A stretch of DNA of 64,000 bases from contig CM063502.1 in assembly GCA_032207245.1 (NCBI GenBank), forward strand, positions 132,831,205-132,895,204, given 5' to 3'. Made by a program: the position numbers and the translations under genes. Below are positions 12,210-20,942 of this stretch, piece by piece (the stretch's first letter is position 1; every line of letters begins with the position of its first letter). The notes under the pieces were generated by a model, which was not told where the DNA came from, did no database searches, and saw only the letters and a program-made list of their open reading frames with translations. The stretch comes from Pardosa pseudoannulata. Its lineage: Eukaryota; Arthropoda; Arachnida; Araneae; Lycosidae.

Positions 12210-12846
12210 TGGCAATCACCGATCCATGTTGTACCGAAACCTGACGGTTCGTACCGTGTATGTGGAGACTATCTCAGATTAAACACTGTAACAGTACCAA
12301 ATCGCTACTCGATTCCACATATACACGATCTAACAAATATTCTAAACGGTGAGAAAATATTTTCGAAAATAGATATCGCATTTCCATATTCTCGTGTACG
12401 AAAATATATTCCCCAAACTGCTGTAACAACTTCTTTCGGCAGCTTCGAATTTTTATATGTCAATTTTGGTCTGAAATGTGCAGCGAACACATTTCAAAGA
12501 TTCATTAAAAAAGTACTTGTAAATTTGCCGTTCGCAATTGCATACATAGATGACATACTACTTTATTACGACAACGAAACAGAACATCTTGACCATATCA
12601 AGCAATTTCTGGAAAGATTAGCCAATTATGCATTAAATGTAAACTTATCCAAAAGTGTATTTTTACTAAGGACTGTAACTATTCATGATCATGAAATTTC
12701 TCCAGCTGGCATCCGACCGTTACAGGCCAAAGTGGATATAATCAAGCAATACCCCAAACCATAGACTCTAGCTAAACTCAGAAAATTCTTAAGATTATTA
12801 AATTATTTTCGTAGATTTATTAAAAACGCAGCAAATCAACCCTGAC
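12210..12846 (+). pseudogene. Gypsy reverse transcriptase, broken
   Basis: One frame reads HVVPKPDGSYRVCGDYLRLN from 12,225 and continues through the fingers and palm to the active-site motif AYIDDIL at about 12,540, giving the two neighbouring catalytic aspartates. An in-frame TAG at 12,762 is followed, still in frame, by the conserved LRLLNYFRRFI of the thumb/connection. The stretch contains no ATG, so start-based searches see only part of it. The N-terminal portion and the protease are not recognisable. Confidence 0.85.
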
Positions 12847-12849
12847 ATT

Positions 12850-13762
12850 AAAATAACTCTAAATCTTGTTCGCAAACGTTTTGTATGGTCTTTAATGGCG
12901 AAAGATTGCCAAACATGGACACTCGAATGCCTCGATTTCCATTGTTCGAAAATTCATAAACGTATGCGAACTGAGATAGGAAATTTTGATCTGCCAACTG
13001 ATACATTTGCACAAATTATTATTGGATATAATAGGGCATTTTCCTGAATCTAATGGTAAAAATTACTGCCTAACAGTAACTGACAGAATAACTCGGTGGC
13101 AAAAAGCGTATACGCTGAGCGAGATAACAGCACAAGCCATCGCCCGTTCTCTCCTAGCCGAGTGGATAGATCGATTTGGATGTCCTGCAGAAATAACTTC
13201 AGACCAAGGCAGACAGTTCGAAGCCGAGCTATTTCGACAACTAGCTACACTTTAAGGAGCTGAAAAATTCAGATCGTCACCATATCACCCGTAAAGCAAT
13301 GGTATAATTGAGAACTGCCATAGACCTTTAAAAAGTGCTCTGAAAGCGGAGAGAATTGAACGTTGGACCGAAAATCTTCCTCTAATACTTCTCAGGTTGA
13401 AAGCAGCTTTCAAAACCAATCTCCAGACTTCTCCAGCTGAAATGATTTTTGGCACAACTTTAAAACTGCCAGTAGACCTTTTCGATCGTGGAAATTCATT
13501 TAAAGACCCTGAACAAATCATCCAACGCCAACGAGAAGTTTTCAAAGAATTTCAGCCTACGTCAAATAAGTCCCATCATGCTGTAAAAACTTTCATTTCG
13601 CAAGATTTTCAGCGTTGGCCCATGTCTTTGTCCGAAAGGACGGACTGCGAAAAAGCCTACAGTTACCATACGAGGGACCTTTTTATGTTGTTGAAGGAGG
13701 AGACAAGTTTTTTAAACTTCGAATACGGGGAAAGGCTGTTACATTATCCCTGGACCGATTAA
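12850..13762 (+). pseudogene. Gypsy integrase, broken
   Basis: A zinc-binding remnant (VRKRFVWSLMAKDCQTWTLE) is followed by the catalytic core: LDIIGHFPESNGK with the first aspartate, then ITSDQGRQFEAELF with the second. The glutamate region is nearby at about 13,300 (IENCHR, where most relatives have ERFHR). The C-terminal part (SPAEMIFGTTLKLP) matches the segment after the core. Stops near 13,253 and frame changes near 13,260-13,400 break it. It ends with a GPY-like tail and LDRLKPV just before 13,773. Confidence 0.85.
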
Positions 13763-13773
13763 AACCAGTAAGG

Positions 13774-13984
13774 TGAATAATGACTGACTCCATTTAACTT
13801 TATAAACATTTATTTATTCACCCTTAAATAGAAGTAGAAATAGAAGTACGACCGAGAGCGTCCTCATCTGACCAATCCAACTCTTTGTCTCTGATAAGCT
13901 TTGTGCGCGTGTTAGAGTTGAGTTGTAGAGTTGAGTAGGAGTCGGCGGCTCACCATTGAGTCGCAAAGTCTGGACACCTCATCA
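13774..13984 (-). repeat. 3' LTR of the minus-strand Gypsy element
   Basis: The repeat begins TG and ends CA. On its sense (minus) strand it carries a TATTTAAGG TATA-like motif and overlapping AATAAA signals, then ends ...CATTATTCA. A purine-rich tract (minus strand ACTGGAGGGGGAG) sits directly against it at 13,985-13,997, as expected for the plus-strand primer. The bases 13,774-13,823 recur at 18,300-18,350 with few changes. Confidence 0.85.
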
Positions 13985-15870
13985 CTCCCCCTCCAGTGAA
14001 AACGGCAGGTTAAACTAAACCCGACGCCGCTGGTCGTCATAGAGTGACCGGATGACTCACTGGAATTGCAAGGAGTGGTTCTTGTATACTCATCTGCCGC
14101 TGGCGACGCAACCACCGGAGGGGCTGTAGGTGTGGAAGATGTAGCTGTCGTGATCTCAGGTACCCAAAACAACGCAAGTTTTAAGCGATCCATGTGAACT
14201 ACTTTTTCGCCATTGTTAATTAAAATCCGGTAAGTTGAAGAGTCTCTAGCCAGAAACAAATGAGGACCAGAATAAACCTGGTCCAAAGATTTTCTGTGCG
14301 AGTCAACACGAAGAAACATATGTGTCGATGAACTTAAACTTTTGTGTACAAAAACTGCCTTTTTGGAGTGAGCACTGGAGGGAGTTGGACTTAGGGCTGC
14401 CATACAGTCTTTTAACTTTTGGACAAAAACACTGGTATCCAGAGCGTTATTTCTGGGTTGCATAAATTTTCCAGGTAAGCGAAGAACAGTCCCATAAGTG
14501 AGTTCAGCACTAGTCGTCTTGAGATCGTCTTTGAGATACGTTCGAAGTCCGAGAAGCACTGTAGGAAACACATCAGACCAGTGAATCGATGTATGACATC
14601 TGATGTATTGTTTGAGAGATCTATGAAATCTCTCAACCATCCTGTTAGAACTGGGATGATAAGGGGTGGTACGAATTCGGTGGATACCTAAAAGTTTGGT
14701 GAGAGACTTAAAAAGTTGAGAATCGAACTGCCGACCTTGGTCGGTAGTGATGTACTCTGGAACATCGAAACGCGAAATCCATATATTGTAAAATGCTCTG
14801 GTCACGGTATCAGCAAAGATGTTCGGTATTGGCACTGCTTCGTGCCATCGAGTGTATCGGTCGATACATGTAAACAAATAAGTATAACCATTTGAAGGAG
14901 GCAATGGACCTACTAAATCAATGTGAATATGACTAAAACGTTGAGATGGTAAATCGAATGTTGACAGAGGACTGGAGGTATGCTTATGCACTTTTGACCC
15001 CTGGCATTCAACACAGCAGCGCGTCCATCCTGCTATGTCTTTTAACAGCCCAGGCCAAACAAAACGTCTTTGCACAAGTCGACGGGATGATTTGATGTCT
15101 AGATGCGACATGCGATGTAAGTTCAGGAATACATCAAGCCGAAACCTTTCTAGTATGTATGGTCGAAATCGAGAGCCTTGTACGTCACAGTACAAAACTG
15201 TTCCTGGTGTCAATTCCAATGGTTGCAAACGGAGATTATGTGAGGATTGACCAGAAAGTAGCCTTTGGAGCTCTTCATCGTGTTCCTGTTTTTTCGCAAT
15301 GGCGGCAAAATCGGTAGAAGAGGGTAGTTGGACCTCTTCCACCCGTGAAAGGATCTCAGCGAGAATGCTTTCATTCCTAAGGGAATAGTCAGCAAGAGGT
15401 ACGTCAATGGCCGTTATCCGAGAGAGAGTATCCGCGACAGTATTGTCCACTCCTGGGACAAAACGGATATCTGTTGTGAATTGTGAAATAAATTTTAATT
15501 GTCTATTTTGTCTCGGAGAACATTTTTCGATTTTTTGTGTGAATGCGAAGGTAAGGGGTTTATGGTCGGTAAATATACAAAAGTTCCTTCCTTCCAGCAT
15601 GCATCGAAAATGTTTAATCCCTGCATAAGCTGCTAATAATTCCCTATCGTAAGCGCTGTATCTTTTTTCAGTTGCTGAGAGCTTTCGAGAGAAAAATCTA
15701 AGGGGTTCTAATTGATTGTCAGTAATTTGATTTAACGCGGACCCTATAGCGAAGTCTGAAGTGTCCACATCCAACACTAATTTGGACGTATTAGACGGAT
15801 GTGCTAACAAGGTAGAATTAGCCAATTGCTGCTTACAGATCTCAAAGGCATGTTTCGCCGAATCAGATAA
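13912..15870 (-). pseudogene. Gypsy RNase H and integrase block
   Basis: This is the longest open frame in the window (637 codons, 15,825 to 13,912), with the true block starting a little upstream in another frame. RNase H motifs are [37 protein letters not shown] and VADTLSRI. The integrase has an HHCC-type region (LHRMSHLD, then CCVECQGSK) and a core with [21 protein letters not shown] and [12 protein letters not shown], which supply D, D and E. A GPY-like tail ([17 protein letters not shown]) follows. All key residues are present, so this block itself looks intact. It runs into the 3' LTR. It is called broken because a frameshift at about 15,830-15,880 separates it from the reverse transcriptase. 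Confidence 0.9.
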
Positions 15871-16763
15871 TTTGATTTTTTGTTGTCGTTTTGCTTTATA
15901 TTCTTAAGAAAATCATTTAAATCTGTTTGATAATTCGCAGCTCGGGGTAAAAATCTACGATAAAAGTTAATAAGGCCTAAAAATGCGTACAATTCCTTGA
16001 TTGTCGTAGGTTCCTTATAATTTAAAATAGTTTGAACTTTTTCAGGTAAAGGTCTGGCGCCTTCTCTCGAAACGAGATGACCTAAAAAAGATAGTTCAGG
16101 AACGCCTAAAATACATTTGGAAGTGTTTAATTGAATTCTATAATCGGTCAGTCTTTGGAATATTGTGCGTAAATGGGACTCGTGTTCATCCTCATTATCA
16201 GAAAAGACTAGAATGTCGTCTAAGTAGGCGAAGCTAAAATCGAGATCTCGTAAAATTTCGTTAATGAACCGCTGGAAAGATTGAGCGGCATTGCAAAGTA
16301 CAAAATTAAGAAAGGGGAATTCAAACAATCCAAACGGTGTTATGATAGCAGTTTTTGGATTGTCAGTTTTATTGACGGGAATTGCATGGTAAGCGCGGAA
16401 TATATCTAATTTTGAAAAAACATTCTTGCTGTATAAAGAAGAGGAAAAATCCTGCAAGGTATCAGGTAGCTATTAGGAACTGTTTTAGCATTAAGACGGC
16501 GGTAATCTCCTACGGGACGAATATTACCTGAGGCCTTCGTTACGACATGCAAAGGTGAAAGACCTTTTCGAGGGTCAACAGATGCCCTTCTCTACCATGT
16601 ATTCAAATTCCTTTTTCACCGCGTCCAATAGTTTAGGATGCAATTGCCTAGGGCGGCTATGAACTGGGGGACCAACTATTTCAATGTAATGAACGGTAGA
16701 GTATTTAACTTCTTTAAATTTTGGTGTAGAGGAAGTAATGTCGGGATATTTCCGTAAAATCAA
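15871..16763 (-). pseudogene. Gypsy reverse transcriptase, frameshifted
   Basis: The upstream frame (16,763-16,575) has the linker typical before Gypsy reverse transcriptases (VHYIEIVGPPVHSRPRQL). A second frame (16,457 down) carries FSKLDIFRAYHAIPV, then the active site FAYLDDILVFS, and the thumb motif FLGLINFYRRFLP. A stop and frameshift at about 16,575-16,460 split the two, and the stretch in between still shows the GNIRPVGDYRRLN signature in another frame. The last part runs out of frame near 15,870. Confidence 0.88.
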
Positions 16764-16770
16764 ATAGTAT

Positions 16771-17190
16771 CTAGAACTTTCGATAGCGACTTTTGTGTAC
16801 TATAGCCATTTGTGTACTATAGCAAATACTTCCTACGGAGCCTAATTTTGTTATGCCGTCGATTAGTATCTTGTTTTTCAAATCGACTATGAGGTTAAAA
16901 TTAGTTAGAAAATCAGCTCCTATAATAGGTGTGGAAACATCTGCAATAATAAAATGCCATTTAAACACTCGCCGTAATCCTAAACTAAGGTGTAACAACT
17001 TTTTACCATATGTTTTAATTTTTGAGTGATTACCAGAGGTAAGTTCGAAAGAATCTGGAGCTCCCAATTTATTTCCTCTCGCGGGCAGACATGACACATC
17101 ACTTCCAGTATCTATTAAGTATTTTATATTGGTGTTTTTGTCGTATATAGACAGATGATTGGTGATTTCAGTTACATTCATGGCGCTACC
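16771..17190 (-). pseudogene. Gypsy aspartic protease
   Basis: The retropepsin signature YLIDTGSDVSCLPA gives the catalytic aspartate in a DTG motif, followed by FIIADVSTPIIGADFL, the matching second lobe loop. The size (about 130 residues) fits a retropepsin that works as a dimer on the gag-pol precursor. It overlaps the end of gag in a different frame, as is usual in these elements, and is out of frame with the reverse transcriptase downstream. Confidence 0.85.
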
Positions 17191-18042
17191 GCTTTCCTCT
17201 GTGTGGGCGGTGGCTGCTATGCGTATCGCGAAAATGAACAAGGCTGTTTACATTTCTTTGCGGCAATACCAAAACGGTTATGGAAATAACAAAATCCAGA
17301 GTTATGATCGTCACGTGGAACATTCCGATCGCTATTCCGAAACCGATTGCGAGATTTTGAACGCCTCTGAGAGCGGAAACGGCTTCTATCCCGGGTGAGT
17401 GTTTCGACCTGGAGGTCAAGTGAGCGATTTGTTTTTGTAAACATGAGAGAGTAACGGGGGAAATTGCTGCTGCCGCGCCTGGAGTGTCTGTGGTATAAAC
17501 ATGCGAAATGTCCGAAGTTACCTCTTGAACTTTATACGCCAAAATTGATAGTTGGGGCAGTTTTTCACTCGAATCTAAAAGATTTGTCTGAATATTTAAC
17601 GGTAATCTTTGTAACCATAAATTCTGGAGAAAGTCGTCAGTTACTTTCTCTTCGGCTAAATCACGCATTTGTCGAAGCAAGCTAGAAGGTTGACAGTCGC
17701 CCAATTGTAACTCGCTTAGTAATTTTTTATGCGCTTTCCCTCTGAATCTGCAAATTCTTCTATAAGTCTTTCTTTTAGAGCGTCATATTTGCCACTGGCT
17801 GGAGACCGTAAAATTATATCGGTAACATGATTTAATGTTTATGCATCGATATGAGCAACGAGTATTGAAAATTTTGTTTCGGCGGCAGTGACACTGGAAA
17901 GGATAAAGGAAGCTTCTACCTGAGAAAACCACAGTTGGATGTTATTTTTCCAAAATGGGAATATTCTAAGGGCGATTTTATTAATATCCACCGGGATGGA
18001 CTCGTTGTTTGTGCTGAGCGAAATAATGGCAGAAATAAGCAA
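17186..18042 (-). pseudogene. Gypsy gag, broken in several frames
   Basis: The N-terminal block (from about 18,000) contains FPFWKNNIQLWFSQVEASF, a signature of arthropod Gypsy capsids. A second block (from about 17,704) has GDCQPSSLLRQMRDLAEE and WLQRLPLNIQ. A third, in another frame (17,444-17,217), carries a basic R/S-rich stretch and the C/H/C/C array CYFHNRFGIAAKKCKQPC. At least two frame changes are needed to follow it, so it is not functional as it stands. Confidence 0.85.
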
Positions 18043-18278
18043 AATATGATTAAAAAATTAGACAAATATGCTATAAAATTTTACGAAGTTTAAAATCTCT
18101 TTCAGATAAACGAAAATAGAACTAACCTCGATGATCTTGTGCTGGCGCTTTCTTACCCATGGGTTGTTGCCGGCATCAGTCTCAGTTCTGAGAGTTGCTG
18201 TCGATGATGAGGAAAGCAAAATGATCCTATAAGCAGGCGTGAAAGGCACGTGAAGCACGAAATATTGTCCTGATCGAC

Positions 18279-18296
18279 ATCACAGGGTCATCACCA
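18279..18296 (-). promoter_or_regulatory. Likely primer-binding site of the Gypsy element
   Basis: Read on the minus strand, three bases after the LTR end comes TGGTGATGACCCTGTGAT. Starting with TGG next to the LTR is what a tRNA primer site requires. I cannot assign the tRNA with confidence. Confidence 0.5.
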
Positions 18297-18299
18297 AGG

Positions 18300-18350
18300 T
18301 GAATGATGACTGACTCCATTTAACTTTATAAACATTTATTCATTCACACT
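18300..18350 (-). repeat. Truncated 5' LTR of the Gypsy element
   Basis: About 50 bases match the outer part of the LTR at 13,774-13,823 and then the similarity stops. The rest of this LTR and any target duplication have been lost. Confidence 0.75.
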
Positions 18351-18559
18351 TCAGACTTGGATTCACAATTGGACTCCAGCAGTTATGTGTTTAGCATTAG
18401 AAAAGGTATTGTTGATACGGACTATGAAATATCTACTGTAAAGGTAGTGTGTCAATAAGCGTATAAGGGCATTAGGCACACGGAGTCGAATTAATTTTAA
18501 CATAAGTCCGTCTTGTGTAATGCGATCGAATGTCTTTGAAACATCTGAAAAGAGTGCGG

Positions 18560-18730
18560 CTTGGTTTGGTTTGGTGTGCTACGGTCGACTTTTTGCAACA
18601 CGAGGGAAAATGAGACCGGGACCTACAGCTTAAAGCCGATTCCGAATGGCTATGAGCATCCATGCCACAGTGGGATTCGAACCCACGAACTGCGGAGGGC
18701 AGCACCTAACCAATCGGCCATCGTTTGGCG
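18560..18730 (-). mobile_element. tRNA-headed SINE, copy 2
   Basis: The minus strand reads ACGATGGCCGATTGGTTAGG (A box) and GGTTCGAATCCCAC (B box), then the same body and CCAAACCAAACC tail as copy 1. The 9 bases AGAGTGCGG flank it at 18,551-18,559 and 18,731-18,739, a perfect target duplication. Confidence 0.88.
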
Positions 18731-19208
18731 AGAGTGCGGAAGTTGGCTTCTTGTTTTGCAATCCTTCGCTAGCGAATTCTACATCTGGTGTGTTGTGCTA
18801 TGGCGTTGTCTAAAGTCAAATTGCTCTAGAATGATACTGTCGTTTAAATCTAGGTGTGTCTGTAATCGATTCGAGATTATGCGCTCGGTAATCCTACTGA
18901 CAGAACTCAGAAGGCTAAGAATCTCTCATCGTTATCACTGGAACAGGGTTACTAATGTGCTTCCCTTTACTGATAGCAGATGGCGCTTTTAGAATAAAAA
19001 TACCTGGTGTTTTCGATTGTATGACCGTCGCTCGATCACGGATATATTTCTTAAATGTTTTTCTGTAAATAAAAGAGGTTTTGTTTTATGTCAGCATCGT
19101 TGAATCAATTTAGTCAGCTAGTAAGATGAAATTTCTTAGGCATTTAAAGTAACCGCTCAAGTTTGAATTACTTTTGATTTTGGATTTGAGATCACGACGG
19201 ACTTTCGA

Positions 19209-19285
19209 TTTTGGAACAATTATGTTACGGCCACGACCCATAACATTTGGAGTGATCTGATGGCCATAACATAATTGTTCCAAAA
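19209..19285. repeat. 25-bp inverted repeat with a 27-bp spacer
   Basis: The arm at 19,209-19,233 (ttttggaacaattatgttac, then ggcca) is matched by the reverse complement at 19,261-19,285 with one mismatch. It would fold into a strong hairpin. Its size is small for a MITE, and no target duplication was found. Confidence 0.6.
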
Positions 19286-20555
19286 CAATTCACTTTCATC
19301 TTGCGAAATTCAAATTAAATCATAGATCCCAGCACAGTACACAGTAGTGGTCATGACATTCGTAATAAAAATAAAATTTAAAAAAAAACTCACATTACTT
19401 GCAGTTATAATTTACGATCTCAGATGTTTTATTTTATAAAAGGTGGAGAAAAAAAAAGAAAATCTGAAAAAAAATCAAACAATTTTTTTTTTTTTTTTTT
19501 TTTTTACAAAACCCGGAAGAGTCAGGGGAAAACCCCCACAGAAGTGCTGGTGACCCTGTAAAGTACTTTCGATAGCATAGAATAAAACTAAGACATTCTA
19601 AGTCACTTCGAATATTTTATATCAAATGGTTTGTATGTCATTACCATTATAACGTTTTTTTAGGTTTCATGTCGTCACATATGCAAAAGTTTTCGTTAAA
19701 ACTTGATTCAACAAGCTTCAAATACTTCCAACAGGGCAATTCAGTCACGGTTCGCTTTAACCGATTAGTTGAAGCCCGACCCTTAAAATATTGAATCGCC
19801 AAATTTCAATCTCCTACTTGTAAAGATATAAAAAATCCAATTCAAAGTAGTTCCGTATCATCTGCTCTTAAAAAAAATTAATTAAAAAAATTAATTTTAA
19901 AAAAGGCCAACACTTACTTTTGAAATATTTTTTGAAAGTGTATTTTGACTTAAAAGAAACACTCCTAATAAAAAAGTAACTAAGAAAAATGTAAAGTCAT
20001 TTTAATTATTTTAACATAAAAGTTAGTTTTTTTTTTCTTCTTAAATAATTTTTATCATGCTATTTTTACGTCGATCTGAATGTGTGTAAATAAAATCTTA
20101 GAATCCAAATTTTACCTATTTCTAGAGGCTGTTTCCATTAAACTTTGTAAATGTATTTCAGATATTAGCTGCTGTACAGATCGACCGCTTAACGCATTGT
20201 ATGTACGACACGTACTAGTACGTTTTCTGACGACTGATATGAGCGCGGGTCAAGTACTAGTACGGATTAGTGTAACATGGTTTGTTTGTGGTTACAAAAA
20301 TAATGGTATATACAGGAAAACGAAGCCGAATATTCTTGTCTACTACATAGATTCTGGAAAAAAATTTAGACAAATAAAAAAAAGTTTTTACATCAGTCGA
20401 TGCGTAACCACAGAACGGGAGGGTTGGTTAAAAAATCAATTTATATTTAAAATTAACTTTTTATTTGTATATAAACTAATATATATATATATATATATAT
20501 GTCAGGATTTAAAATATAGAGTAATTTAAGAGATTTTAATTAGGGATTATTTTAA

Positions 20556-20812
20556 TGGGAGTAACGCGCCTCGCGTTACTAGTCACATAAATACGGCTCA
20601 CGCGCAGGGATTTTAGCAGAGAGCGATAAGCAATTACTATAGTCGGACCTTTTGGCTCTCGAAATAGTAAATACGGCCTTTGTTTGCAGTTGCGCGCCAA
20701 AATGAGACGCCATGTTGATTAGAGTATGAAGTGGATTAATAAAGTGATGAAAAATAACTACTTGAGAGTGGACTGGTTTATATCTTGACCAGTGGATACT
20801 CGGATAATGACA
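20556..20812 (+). repeat. LTR-like sequence
   Basis: The stretch starts TGGGAGTAACGCG and ends ATAATGACA, with a short perfect hairpin (agtaacgcg / cgcgttact) at the start and an AATAAA signal at about 20,737. It is GC-richer than its surroundings. The sequence directly after it is complementary to the 3' end of a serine tRNA, as a primer-binding site would be. No second copy is seen in the window, so this remains a candidate. Confidence 0.45.
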
Positions 20813-20942
20813 TGAGTCGGTAGGATTCGAAATCCATTGGGATTTTCCCGCGTAGGTTCGAATCCTACCGACTCATGTCATTATCCGAGTATCCACTGGT
20901 CAAGATATAAATCAGTCCACTCTCAAGTAGTTATTTTTCATC
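20746..20942. repeat. Large palindrome centred on half a tRNA-Ser
   Basis: Arms of 86 bases (20,746-20,831 and 20,857-20,942) are reverse complements with one mismatch, separated by 25 bases. The spacer plus the start of the right arm is the 3' half of a serine tRNA: part of the anticodon arm, a variable arm, and the B box (ggttcgaatcc) followed by an acceptor-like cgactca. The left arm is the end of the LTR-like sequence followed by its complement to that tRNA. Confidence 0.85.

Larger units (their letters stand above)
11740..13773 (+). mobile_element. Gypsy retrotransposon relic, plus strand
   Basis: The order gag zinc-finger region, reverse transcriptase, integrase shows a Gypsy/Metaviridae element read on the plus strand. 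It starts abruptly at the end of THAP copy A and stops abruptly at 13,773, where the LTR of a second Gypsy element begins. No LTR of its own is visible. The RNase H domain is missing: reverse transcriptase sequence at about 12,846 is followed almost directly by the integrase zinc-binding region. Confidence 0.85.
13774..18350 (-). mobile_element. Gypsy retrotransposon, minus strand, nearly full length
   Basis: In element orientation the order is partial 5' LTR (18,300-18,350), primer-binding site, gag, protease, reverse transcriptase, RNase H, integrase, polypurine tract and 3' LTR (13,774-13,984). Only about 50 bases of the outer part of the 5' LTR align with the 3' LTR, so that LTR is truncated. 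Several frameshifts separate the coding blocks. It lies head to head with the plus-strand Gypsy relic at 11,740-13,773. Confidence 0.88.
18351..20555. other. Stretch without genes, with a SINE and a hairpin
   Basis: Apart from the SINE (18,560-18,730) and an inverted repeat (19,209-19,285), no supported feature is seen. A T-run lies at about 19,483-19,505, followed by a moderately GC-rich segment. The frame at 20,080-20,529 has no recognisable domain. Confidence 0.6.

Noticed and set aside
18561..18992. 143-codon open frame overlapping SINE copy 2
   Set aside because: Most of it is the SINE read antisense to its tRNA-like head; the rest has no similarity I recognise.
20080..20529. 149-codon open frame, plus strand
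   Set aside because: It ends in a (TA)n-encoded IYIYIY stretch and shows no domain. Chance openness is more likely than a gene.
20832..20872. Functional tRNA-Ser gene at the palindrome
   Set aside because: Only the 3' half is present, and the sequence before it is the reverse complement of the T arm rather than a D arm.
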